From Lachnospiraceae bacterium (GTDB taxonomy: Bacteria > Bacillota > Clostridia > Lachnospirales > Lachnospiraceae): a stretch of 34,062 bases of DNA. This document shows, in pieces, positions 18,100 through 25,959 of the stretch. The stretch is from the NCBI GenBank assembly GCA_017457865.1, contig JAFTGN010000050.1, positions 1 through 34,062 of the forward strand, given 5' to 3'. Under the pieces are notes generated by a model, which saw only the letters and a list, made by a program, of their open reading frames with translations, searched no databases and was not told the origin of the DNA. How positions within the stretch are numbered: the first letter of the stretch is position 1; every line of letters begins with the position of its first letter. Both the position numbers and the translations under genes were made by a program.

Positions 18100-19101
18100 A
18101 TGGCAAGTATTAGTATTATAGGCACTGGAACATGGGGGATTGCTCTGGCGATTCTCTTACATCGCAATGGACATCAGGTGACTGCATGGTCTAAGTTTCC
18201 GGAGGAGATTCAGGCACTGGATACAACCAGAGTCCATCCCAATTTAAAGGGAGCAGAGATTCCGGCACAGATTGTATTTACATCTGATTTACAGCAGGCA
18301 TGCACCGATCAGGATATGCTGGTGTTAGCAGTGCCTTCTGTGTACACCAGAGAGACGGCAGCTGCGATGCGCCCATATGTGGCAGAAGGACAGATTGTAG
18401 TCAATGTGTCGAAAGGAATTGAGGAGTCTACTTTGAAGATTCTGACAGAGCAGATTGAAGAAGAGATTCCACAGGCACAGGCTGCCGTATTGTCCGGTCC
18501 CAGTCATGCAGAGGAAGTGAGCGTAGGCATTCCTACCATCTGTGTGGCAGGTGCCCATAAGAAGGAAGTGGCAGAACTGGTACAGGAGTACTTTATGTCT
18601 CCTGTATTCCGGGTTTATACCAGCCCGGATATGCTGGGCATTGAGATTGGCGGTGCACTGAAAAATGTGATTGCGTTGGCTGCTGGTGTGGCAGACGGTC
18701 TGGGTTGTGGGGACAATACCAAGGCGGCACTGATCACCCGTGGGATTGCGGAGCTGTCCAGATTGGGTGTGAAGATGGGGGGAAAGGCAGAGACATTTTC
18801 CGGTCTGACCTGTACCGGTGATCTGATCGTTACCTGTGCCAGTGTACACAGCCGTAACCGCAACGCTGGTGTATTGATTGGAAAAGGATATACCATGGAA
18901 GAAGCCATGAAGGAAGTAAACATGGTGGTAGAAGGGGTGTATTCTGCCAAGGCTGCACTGGCGTTGAGTAAAAAATATGAGGTATCTATGCCAATCGTAG
19001 AGGCAGTAAATAAAGTACTGTTTGCAGGACAGCCTGCCAGAGAAGCATTGACCGAATTGATGAACCGAGTGAAGACAACTGAAGTTCCCTGGGAAGAATA
19101 A
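18100..19101 (+). CDS. gpsA: Glycerol-3-phosphate dehydrogenase [NAD(P)+]
   Basis: Reduces dihydroxyacetone phosphate to sn-glycerol 3-phosphate, the substrate of PlsY; 333 aa, cytoplasmic. N-terminal Rossmann fold with GTGTWG (8-13), catalytic K188 in GALKNVIALAAG, and the substrate-site motif LTCTGDLIVTC with the HSRN loop. ATG 18100 follows GAGGAGAAG. The open frame extends upstream to 18025, but those 25 codons are the right end of hairpin element B and are not part of the enzyme. Confidence 0.96.
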   Translation: MASISIIGTGTWGIALAILLHRNGHQVTAWSKFPEEIQALDTTRVHPNLKGAEIPAQIVFTSDLQQACTDQDMLVLAVPSVYTRETAAAMRPYVAEGQIVVNVSKGIEESTLKILTEQIEEEIPQAQAAVLSGPSHAEEVSVGIPTICVAGAHKKEVAELVQEYFMSPVFRVYTSPDMLGIEIGGALKNVIALAAGVADGLGCGDNTKAALITRGIAELSRLGVKMGGKAETFSGLTCTGDLIVTCASVHSRNRNAGVLIGKGYTMEEAMKEVNMVVEGVYSAKAALALSKKYEVSMPIVEAVNKVLFAGQPAREALTELMNRVKTTEVPWEE

Positions 19102-19120
19102 TCCGGGGTAAAGACAAAAG

Positions 19121-19215
19121 AGGCAATCGCAAACAGGGACATGAGAAAACCGATGCCAGTTTCCAAAAAGGAGAGGGGCAGGTGTACATCATGAAAACTG
19201 TTTCGGTTGCCTGCC
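19121..19215 (+). other. Inverted repeat / possible terminator after gpsA
   Basis: AGGCAATCGCAAACAG (19121-19136) is nearly complementary to CTGTTTCGGTTGCCT (19198-19212). GGCAGG (19177-19182) can alternatively pair with CCTGCC (19210-19215), which is followed by TTT. It may be a weak terminator or an attenuator before the MutS-like gene. Confidence 0.4.
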
Positions 19216-19258
19216 TTTGTATGAGGCGGGTAGAAAATAAGGAATAGAAAGGATTTGT

Positions 19259-20956
19259 ATGGAACAGTACATGATATATATTGGAGGAATTGTTGTGGTG
19301 TTTGGATGGTTGATTTACCAGACCATCCGCGCCGGGAAAGAGCGGAAACGCCGTCTGTTAGAAAGGATCCGCAGTGAGTTTGGGACATATGCCAACCGGG
19401 AATATGAATATGATGATTTTCACAGCATTTCCCATTACTTTGAGAAGAAGCACAAAAACAGAGGGGATCTGTTTACCATAGACGATATCACATGGAACGA
19501 TCTGGATATGGATCAGGTCTTTCTGACCATGAACACTACCAGATCCAGTATCGGACAGGATTATCTGTATGATCTGCTGCGCAGACCCAGCTTTGACCAG
19601 GCAGAATTGCAGGAGCGTGACCGTCTGGCCACCTTTTTTGACAGTCACACAGAGGAGCGGGAGCATTGCCAGATGCTGTTGTCAGAGGTAGGCTATACCA
19701 GAAAGATTTCCCTGATGGATTATATCGACAACATCCGGACACTGGAACAAAACAGCAACCTGCCCCATTACCTGTGTATCGGGTTACTGGTGGCATCTGT
19801 GGCGTTGCTGGCTGTGAATCCGGAAGTGGGCGTGCTGTTATTGATCGGTTCTCTCATTTACAACGTGTCTAGCTACCTGCGGGAAAAGGGAAGGGTAGAA
19901 AGTTATTTTATGTGTATCCAGGCAATCGTCCGTCTGGTACAATGCAGCGATAAACTGAAAAAAATGGAAAGTCCGGAACTGGCAGAGTATGTGGGACGGC
20001 TGCAGAATGCTTCTTCTGTGTTCCAGTCTTTGAAACGGGATGCAGACCTGATGGGTTCTCCCAGTCAGGTCAATGGCAGTATCATCGAGGCATTTTTAGA
20101 TTATGTGCGAATGATGCTCCATGTGGATTTGATCTGCTACAACAACGCTCTGCGGAAAATCCAGCCTCATATGGAGGACGTGATGACCATGTGGGAGACC
20201 ATCGGAGCATTAGAAGCGGGCATTGCCATTGCTTCTTTCAGAAAGGCACTGCCCATGAGCTGCAAACCGGAATTTACAGCAGAAAACCGGCTGCAAATGA
20301 AAAATGGCTACCATCCGCTGATCAGCAAGCCGGTGGCAAATACACTGGAAACCTATCGTCCGGTACTGCTGACCGGTTCCAATGCGTCTGGTAAGTCCAC
20401 CTTCTTAAAGACCGTTGCCATCAATGCCATCCTGGCACAGACCATTGACACGGTGCTGGCACAGGAATACGAAGCACCGATGTATCGCATCTATTCCTCT
20501 ATGGCACTGCGGGATGACCTGAGTACCAATGAAAGTTACTACATGGTGGAAATCCGTTCCCTGAAACGGATCATGGATGCAGGAAAGAACAAAGAAAGCA
20601 AAGTCATGTGCTTTGTAGACGAGGTACTCCGTGGCACCAATACGGTAGAACGGATCGCAGCTTCCGCCAAGGTACTGCAAAAGCTGTCACAGGATGGGGT
20701 CATGTGCTTTGCCGCCACCCATGACATCGAGCTGACACAGCTGTTGGAAAAATGCTATGAAAATTATCACTTTACGGAAGATATCGTAGATGGAGACGTA
20801 CAGTTCAGTTACCGCCTCCACAAAGGAAGAGCCACTTCCAGAAACGCCATCAAGCTGCTAGGCATGATGGGATATGAGGAACAGGTGATCAAAGAGGCAG
20901 AACAGACCGCAAACCACTTCTTAGAAAGCGGAGAGTGGAAGTTGATGGGATTGTAA
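19259..20956 (+). CDS. Membrane-anchored MutS-family ATPase (MutS domain V only)
   Basis: Protein of 565 aa with only the ATPase part of MutS and no mismatch-recognition domain. One hydrophobic segment lies at the N-terminus (about 4-22) and a hydrophobic hairpin at about 168-205 (YLCIGLLVASVALLAV...VGVLLLIGSLIYNV). Walker A is TGSNASGKST (372-381); the signature and Walker B region is STNESYYMVEI...MCFVDEVLRGTNT, and the switch is FAATHDIEL. It belongs to a group of MutS-related proteins common in Clostridia and Bacteroidetes whose function is not established. ATG 19259 has the modest site GAAAGGA. The last 60 bases are partly duplicated at 23533-23561. Confidence 0.88.
   Translation: MEQYMIYIGGIVVVFGWLIYQTIRAGKERKRRLLERIRSEFGTYANREYEYDDFHSISHYFEKKHKNRGDLFTIDDITWNDLDMDQVFLTMNTTRSSIGQDYLYDLLRRPSFDQAELQERDRLATFFDSHTEEREHCQMLLSEVGYTRKISLMDYIDNIRTLEQNSNLPHYLCIGLLVASVALLAVNPEVGVLLLIGSLIYNVSSYLREKGRVESYFMCIQAIVRLVQCSDKLKKMESPELAEYVGRLQNASSVFQSLKRDADLMGSPSQVNGSIIEAFLDYVRMMLHVDLICYNNALRKIQPHMEDVMTMWETIGALEAGIAIASFRKALPMSCKPEFTAENRLQMKNGYHPLISKPVANTLETYRPVLLTGSNASGKSTFLKTVAINAILAQTIDTVLAQEYEAPMYRIYSSMALRDDLSTNESYYMVEIRSLKRIMDAGKNKESKVMCFVDEVLRGTNTVERIAASAKVLQKLSQDGVMCFAATHDIELTQLLEKCYENYHFTEDIVDGDVQFSYRLHKGRATSRNAIKLLGMMGYEEQVIKEAEQTANHFLESGEWKLMGL
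20894..20922. repeat. 29-bp duplication source at the end of the MutS-like gene
   Basis: Matches 23533-23561 with one mismatch. In the second copy it is joined directly to sequence from 21166 onward, so it forms the left edge of a duplicated flank carrying an internal deletion of about 243 bp. Confidence 0.85.
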
Positions 20957-20960
20957 AACA

Positions 20961-21265
20961 ATCATTCCGGACGCCTTTTATCAAAATTTTCAATGGCTTG
21001 CAGTTGGAAACGCAATTTTTGTATTTGACGGATACCAGCGTACGCAATATGTCTTTCGAAGGCACGCTCCCGCTTCGGTGAAAACGTAACGGATACTAAC
21101 CTTTTTGTTCGCTATTTGCTCCAAAAAGCAAGTACCGACGTTTTCAAGAGCCTTCTTAAGACATATTTGCCTTCCTTGGTATCCGTTTTACATGAGATCA
21201 GGCGTTTCCAACTGCCTGATTTATTTTGATGAAAAGGCTGTGTTTTGGAAAAGAGTGTTACGATG
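20961..21265 (+). repeat. Hairpin element, copy C (after the MutS-like gene)
   Basis: This fills the gap after the MutS-like gene. Nested arms: ATCAAAAT (20980-20987) with ATTTTGAT (21223-21230); CAGTTGGAAACGC (21001-21013) with GCGTTTCCAACTG (21202-21214), 13 bp perfect; ACGGATACC (21028-21036) with GGTATCCGT (21178-21186), 9 bp perfect; then the shared core and an apical CTTTTTG/CAAAAAG stem. The outer stems have a different sequence from copies A, B and E but occupy the same places. The ends are diverged and no TIR or TSD is visible. Confidence 0.85.
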
Positions 21266-21335
21266 TCCATCAGAGTGGGTTTGGGCAAAAGTCTAAGAAT
21301 AGACTGTATAAGAGGAAATGATGCGTAAGGAACGA
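21166..21335. repeat. 170-bp direct repeat, left copy
   Basis: Pairs with 23560-23729 (6 mismatches by eye in 170). It runs from the right arm of hairpin copy C to the first seven codons of the MATE gene. The left copy leads into a truncated recombinase-like frame instead of MATE. The two copies bracket the XRE/AlbA_2 cassette. Confidence 0.93.
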
Positions 21336-21642
21336 TATGAAACCGAGCGCAAAAAGCTGACAGAGGAAGTTCATATCTGCGAACAGGGAATCAGAGAGTA
21401 TAACGAAAACACCCGCAGTGCGAACTGGTTTGTCAGGCTGGTTGATCAGTATGCGGATTTTGAAGAACCTGCGGAAGTGGAAAAAGAACATAAGTGTAAG
21501 GAAAAATTATGTTACTTATCTTCATCGCAAGGAATCCGGGTGGCAGAAAGCCTATAAAGCGAAGATCAAGGCAGAGAAGAAAGTAAAGATTGAAACACTG
21601 AAAGAAGAGATTCAGCAGGAAGATCAGAATAACGGGATCTAA
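21321..21642 (+). pseudogene. Broken C-terminal fragment, probably of a large serine recombinase
   Basis: The first codons (MRKER) are a duplicate of the MATE start. From about 21336 the sequence becomes a charged helical segment (ERKKLTEEVHICEQG, then ANWFVRLVDQYADFEE) that resembles the C-terminal coiled coil and DUF4368 region of large serine recombinases. The frame is then broken: the first frame stops at 21557, while a second frame (to 21642) carries a Lys-rich end (KAYKAKIKAEKKVKIETLKEE). No catalytic domain is present. The recombinase assignment is by resemblance only; the chimeric and frameshifted state is directly visible. Confidence 0.5.
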
Positions 21643-21782
21643 AAGCATGGATTCGGGGTTGAAAACTAGCCAAAATCGTCGATAATGGTGATTGATAAAT
21701 TCAATTAGCGATTGATTGTTGTTCTTGCTTGTGGTATGCTGTTCTCGTGCACTGTATGCCCGAAAGAAAGAGGATAATAACG

Positions 21783-22031
21783 ATGGCACGTTCATATAAT
21801 AAACTTTGGCACAGACTGATCGATCTGAATATGACGAAGGGAGAATTGCGCCGGAAGTCCGGCATCACGACTAATGCTCTGGCGCAACTTTGGAAAAACG
21901 AATCGGTTCCTATTCACACGCTTGAAAAGGTCTGTATGGCTTTAGATTGCGGTTTGGAGGATATTGTGGAAATCTTTCCGGATGAGGAACTGAAAGAAGT
22001 CGATCAGGGAAAGGATGACAGCCATGACTGA
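21783..22031 (+). CDS. Small XRE/Cro-type HTH regulator
   Basis: Protein of 82 aa that is essentially one helix-turn-helix domain: LWHRLIDLNMTKGELRRKSGITTNALAQLWKNESVPIHTLEKVCMALDCGLEDIVEI. ATG 21783 follows AGAGGA. Its stop overlaps the start of the next gene (ATGACTGA, 22024-22031), so the two are translationally coupled and the HTH probably controls the pair. It lies inside the repeat-flanked cassette. Confidence 0.88.
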   Translation: MARSYNKLWHRLIDLNMTKGELRRKSGITTNALAQLWKNESVPIHTLEKVCMALDCGLEDIVEIFPDEELKEVDQGKDDSHD

Positions 22032-23415
22032 AGAGCAAATCAGGAAAATGTTGAATGACGGCGAAGGCTTCACCGTCGAATATAAAGAGTGTGTGAACAG
22101 TCTGAATGACTCAGTCTTTGAGACGGTCGCATCCTTTTCCAACCGTTACGGCGGTCATATCTTACTCGGTGTGAAAGAGGTAAATCACAAAGGTGTGGTT
22201 ATCGGTGTGAACCGTAAGGCCGTACCGTCGATGAAAAAGAATTTCATCAATATGCTGAACAATCCGGATAAGATCGCTCCGTCGCTCTATCTGACATTGG
22301 AAGAGATCGAGATCGACGGAGAACTTGTGCTCTGGGTCTATGTTCCGGTCAGCTCACAGGTGGAGTTTTGCGATAAGAAGATCTTTGATCGCAACGGTGA
22401 CGCAGATCAGGACATCACAAAATCCGTGGATCTTGTAGCAAATCTATACAGCAGAAAATCGTCTTCCTATCATGAGAGGAAGATATTCCCTTATGCGACA
22501 ACAGAGCATCTGCGTATGGAGCTTTTGCCTCGTATCAGACAGATGGCCGTTACCAAGAGGCCGGATCATCCGTGGAAAGACATGGATGATATGAAGCTTT
22601 TGAGAAACGCTGGTCTTTATGAAGAAAATATCCTGACTGGTGAGAAAGGATTCAATCTGGCTGCTATCCTTCTCCTTGGAAAAGACGAAGTGATTCAGTC
22701 CGCCTGTCCGGGATATCGCACAGACGCAATCTACAGGGATGAGCATCCGGATCGATACGATGACCGCCTGATCGTTGAGAAGAACCTGATTGAAAGTTAT
22801 GACGAACTGATGGGCTTTATCGCCAAACATACAAACGATAAGTTCTTCCTGATCGATAATGTAAATACCAGTGTCAGGGATATCATCGCCAGAGAAGTCG
22901 TCAGCAATATCCTTGTTCACAGAGAGTATGCCAGCGCATTTCCAGCCAAGCTGATCATCGAACCTGACCGGATCATGACAGAAAACTGGAACCGCGCACA
23001 ATACCCGGGAAAGATCGACCCGGAGGCGTTTACTCCATATCCAAAGAATCCGATCCTGGCCAAGTTCTTTGTAAACATTGGAAGAGCCGACACGCTGGGT
23101 TCCGGTGTGAGAAACCTTTACAAGTATACCAAGATTTATTGCGGCGGCAAGCCGGATCTGGAGGAAGGCGATGTGTTCCGTATCTTCGTTCCGCTGAAGA
23201 CTGACGAAAACGGGAACGTGAATAAGTATAAGCTGACCGACAGACAGCAGTCGATACTGGAGCTGATCAGAAATAACCCCAAGATTCAGACAGAAGAGAT
23301 CGAAAAGGAACTTGAAATATCCAGAAGCACTGTGCAAAGGGAGATTCAGGAAATCAAGAAAAAGATGTCGCTGGTCTACAACAAGAAGACTTTATCATGG
23401 GATTTGAGCGAATAA
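22024..23415 (+). CDS. AlbA_2 (Schlafen-like) ATP-binding protein
   Basis: Protein of 463 aa. The N-terminal AlbA_2 domain (about 5-125) has the signature VEYKECVNS...VASFSNRYGGHILLGVKE. The central-to-C-terminal GHKL-type ATPase (HATPase_c_4) has REVVSNILVHREY and GSGVRNLYKYT. A winged HTH closes the protein (about 400-445, LTDRQQSILELIRNNPKIQTEEIEKELEISRSTVQREI). Proteins of this build act as DNA-binding regulators or in phage and plasmid conflict; the role here is not determined. ATG 22024 has GGGAAAGG 9 nt upstream and is preferred over ATG 22015, which sits on that site. Codon choice (CGx Arg, ATC Ile) differs from neighbouring genes, in keeping with transfer. Confidence 0.88.
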   Translation: MTEEQIRKMLNDGEGFTVEYKECVNSLNDSVFETVASFSNRYGGHILLGVKEVNHKGVVIGVNRKAVPSMKKNFINMLNNPDKIAPSLYLTLEEIEIDGELVLWVYVPVSSQVEFCDKKIFDRNGDADQDITKSVDLVANLYSRKSSSYHERKIFPYATTEHLRMELLPRIRQMAVTKRPDHPWKDMDDMKLLRNAGLYEENILTGEKGFNLAAILLLGKDEVIQSACPGYRTDAIYRDEHPDRYDDRLIVEKNLIESYDELMGFIAKHTNDKFFLIDNVNTSVRDIIAREVVSNILVHREYASAFPAKLIIEPDRIMTENWNRAQYPGKIDPEAFTPYPKNPILAKFFVNIGRADTLGSGVRNLYKYTKIYCGGKPDLEEGDVFRIFVPLKTDENGNVNKYKLTDRQQSILELIRNNPKIQTEEIEKELEISRSTVQREIQEIKKKMSLVYNKKTLSWDLSE

Positions 23416-23417
23416 AG

Positions 23418-23454
23418 GCAAGCTTCATAGCAAGCATCATAAAATGAAGCTTGC
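23418..23454 (+). terminator. Hairpin after the AlbA_2 gene
   Basis: Perfect 11-bp stem GCAAGCTTCAT (23418-23428) with ATGAAGCTTGC (23444-23454), directly after the stop. There is no T tract, so termination would be weak. AAGCTTC recurs at 23469-23475. Confidence 0.5.
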
Positions 23455-23532
23455 ATGAGGCCTCCCTGAAGCTTCCTGTGAGACTTGTTGATCCAGTCGG
23501 GTTTTTAGTACAGGTCAGCAGGTGATTCACAG

Positions 23533-23729
23533 GAGGCAGAGCAGACCGCAAACCACTTCTTTGCCTTCCTTGGTATCCATTTTACATGAGATCAGGCGTT
23601 TCCAACTGCCTGATTTATTTTGATGAAAAGGCTGTGTTTTGGAAATAAGTGTTACGATGCCCATCAGAGTGGGCTTGGGCAAATGTCTAAGAATAGACTG
23701 TATAAGAGGAAATGATGCGTAAGGAACGA
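23533..23729. repeat. Right copy of the duplicated flank (29 bp + 170 bp)
   Basis: 23533-23561 repeats the MutS-like gene tail (20894-20922). 23560-23729 repeats 21166-21335, that is the right arm of hairpin copy C plus the upstream region and start of MATE. The join at CTT/TTT deletes about 243 bp relative to the left side, including most of the hairpin. It supplies the ribosome binding site and start codon of the intact MATE gene. Confidence 0.93.
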
Positions 23730-25124
23730 ATTGATTATTTGTCTTTTATTCGGGATGGAAGGGAACTGGGGATTCGGCAGAAGGCAGAGCTGGTGGTGAA
23801 ACTGAGTCTGCCTACCATCATGGCACAGCTGACTTCGATCCTCATGCAGTATATTGATGCGTCTATGGTGGGGCATATGGGGGCGAATGCTTCTGCCTCC
23901 ATCGGACTGGTGTCTACCACTACATGGCTGTTTGCCAGCCTGTGTTCTGCTGCAACGGCAGGATTTTATATTCAGGTGGCGCACCACATCGGGGCGAAGA
24001 AATATGAGGAAGCCAGAGGGGTGATGCGCAAATCTTTTCCGGTGGTACTTGCAGTGACACTGGTGATGATGACCATCGGCATCTTGATCTCTGGCAGATT
24101 GCCGGGGTGGCTGGGTGGAACAGTAGAGATTCAGAGAGATGCCAGTTTGTATTTTCTGATTTATATCTGCTTTCTGCCTGTATTTGCCTGTAACCGGCTG
24201 GCAGGAGGCATGCTCCAGTGCAGTGGAAATATGAAAACACCGGGACTGCTCAATTCCCTGATGTGTATTCTGGATGTGATCTTTAATGGACTGTTCATCT
24301 TTCCTACCAGCACCCATCAGATCGGCAGTGTGTCCATCACCCTGCCAGGACTGGGGCTGGGTGTAAAAGGGGCGGCACTTGGCACCGGTGTAGCAGAGTT
24401 GGTCATCGCCTGCATGATGCTGTACAGTCTGTGTGTCCGTTCCGAACTGCTTCACCCGCGGAAGGAACAGGGAAACTGTGACACCAAAGGGGTGCTTCGA
24501 AGTGCAGCAACCCTTTCCCTGCCCATAGCGCTGGAAAATCTGATCACATGCAGTGCTTATGTGATGGTCACCAGAATCGTGGCACCACTTGGCGCCATCG
24601 CCATCGCTGCCAATTCCTTTGCGGTGACTGCGGAAAGTCTCTGCTATATGCCGGGATATGGCATCGGAGAAGCCGCCACCACACTGGTAGGACAGAGTGT
24701 GGGAGCAAAACGCAGAGAGATGATCAGAAGCTTCGCCCGTATGACCACAGCCTTCGGAGTAGTCATCATGACAGGGATGGGAGTGTTCATGTACTTTGCC
24801 GCTCCCTTTATGATGGGATTGCTGACACCGGAAGAATCGGTGCGTACCCTGGGAACAGGGGTACTGCGGATCGAAGCCTTTGCAGAGCCACTGTATGGCG
24901 CTTCCATCGTGGTATCCGGTGCTCTGCGGGGCGCAGGGGATACCCTGATGACCAGCGTACTGAACTTTGGCAGTATATGGCTGGTCAGACTGCCTCTGGG
25001 GTTCTTTTTGGCAAGGCAGTATGGACTGACTGGGGTGTGGATTGCCATGTGTATCGAACTTTGTGTGCGGGGGACACTGTTTTTGACCAGACTGTTTCGG
25101 GAAAGATGGATGAAGAAACTTTAG
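23715..25124 (+). CDS. MATE family multidrug/cation exporter
   Basis: Inner-membrane antiporter of 469 aa with about 12 hydrophobic segments in two homologous halves. The N-terminal half begins PTIMAQLTSILMQYIDASMVGHMG and the second half has the corresponding PIALENLITCSAYVMVTRIVAPLGAIAIAANS, both typical of MATE (DinF/NorM) proteins. It probably exports cationic drugs in exchange for Na+ or H+; the substrate is unknown. ATG 23715 is taken because AGAGGA at 23705-23710 fits better than for ATG 23712. Its stop codon lies within the target duplication of element E, and before that insertion HIT followed about 20 nt downstream. Confidence 0.93.
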   Translation: MRKERIDYLSFIRDGRELGIRQKAELVVKLSLPTIMAQLTSILMQYIDASMVGHMGANASASIGLVSTTTWLFASLCSAATAGFYIQVAHHIGAKKYEEARGVMRKSFPVVLAVTLVMMTIGILISGRLPGWLGGTVEIQRDASLYFLIYICFLPVFACNRLAGGMLQCSGNMKTPGLLNSLMCILDVIFNGLFIFPTSTHQIGSVSITLPGLGLGVKGAALGTGVAELVIACMMLYSLCVRSELLHPRKEQGNCDTKGVLRSAATLSLPIALENLITCSAYVMVTRIVAPLGAIAIAANSFAVTAESLCYMPGYGIGEAATTLVGQSVGAKRREMIRSFARMTTAFGVVIMTGMGVFMYFAAPFMMGLLTPEESVRTLGTGVLRIEAFAEPLYGASIVVSGALRGAGDTLMTSVLNFGSIWLVRLPLGFFLARQYGLTGVWIAMCIELCVRGTLFLTRLFRERWMKKL

Positions 25125-25470
25125 ATTAGACAATTGCGAAACTATGATACCGAACGCCTTTCATCAAAATTTTATGTTTGCATGGAAGGTTAACATCTAT
25201 ATGTGCTGTCTTCGTACGCAATATGTCTTTCGAAGGCACGCTCTCGCTTCGGTGTGGAGTGCAGCGGCACTAATGTTTTTTGTCGTAAATGCAACGCATT
25301 CACTCAAAAACAAAGTGCCGGCATCCACAAGAGCCTTCTTAAGACATATTTGCCTTCCTCGTCAGCACATATCTGGATTTCATTCATAGTCCTGCAAACA
25401 TAAAATTTCTGATGCGCAGGCTGTTTTGGAGTCAGATCAAAGAGTTTCGCAATTGTCTAAAAACTTTAGA
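25116..25470 (+). mobile_element. MITE-like hairpin element, copy E, with TSD (between MATE and HIT)
   Basis: The element proper is 25126-25460 (335 bp). Ends are perfect 18-bp inverted repeats: TTAGACAATTGCGAAACT (25126-25143) and its complement (25443-25460). It is flanked by a perfect 10-bp direct repeat AAACTTTAGA (25116-25125 and 25461-25470), a target-site duplication. Inner nested arms are AAATTTTATGTTTGCA (25167-25182) with TGCAAACATAAAATTT (25393-25408), 16 bp perfect, and ATGTGCTG (25201-25208) with CAGCACAT-type (25363-25370), then the shared core. No transposase is encoded, so it must be moved in trans. Confidence 0.93.
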
Positions 25471-25488
25471 TAGGACAAAGGAGTCTGT

Positions 25489-25959
25489 ATGAGCGCAGAA
25501 AATTTCGGAGAAAAGTGTGTGTTTTGTGAGATCATCAACCGTCAAGCACCGGCTTATATTGTGTATGAAAATGACCAATTGATGTCGTTTTTGGATATAG
25601 AACCAATCAATGAAGGGCATGTGCTGATTGTGCCCAAACAGCATGTAGATACCATCGCAGAATTATCGGATGGCACGCTGGCTGACATCATGAGGATTGC
25701 GAAACAGATGGTTGTTGCGTTACAGAAAATTTATGGCAATAAGGGATATAGCATCATGCAGAATGGCGGCGCATGTTGTGATTTTGGGCATGCCCATTTT
25801 CATGTATTTCCACGCTACGATGCGGATGGGTTTGGTTGGACCTATGGAAGTGAGGAAAAGGAGATCAGCGAGGAGATCGCAGAACGGATCAGAACGCAGT
25901 TGGAAAGTAGTGAATTCCATAAAAGAAACAATGGAGGAAATGAATGGAAAACAAAGTGA
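25489..25959 (+). CDS. HIT family hydrolase
   Basis: Histidine-triad nucleotide hydrolase or transferase of 156 aa. The active-site triad H101-x-H103-x-H105 (HAHFHVFPR) is intact, with the typical FLDIEPINEGHVLIVPKQH strand. C10 and C13 (CVFCEI) with downstream His form the optional zinc site of the Hint branch. Such enzymes act on AMP-conjugated compounds. ATG 25489 follows AAAGGAG. The 3' end overlaps the GNAT gene by 16 nt, so the two are coupled. Confidence 0.94.
   Translation: MSAENFGEKCVFCEIINRQAPAYIVYENDQLMSFLDIEPINEGHVLIVPKQHVDTIAELSDGTLADIMRIAKQMVVALQKIYGNKGYSIMQNGGACCDFGHAHFHVFPRYDADGFGWTYGSEEKEISEEIAERIRTQLESSEFHKRNNGGNEWKTK

Noticed and set aside
23664-25133. Minus-strand frame of 489 codons over the MATE gene
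   Set aside because: Gln/His/Ser-rich low-complexity composition and no recognisable motif; the plus strand encodes a clear transporter.
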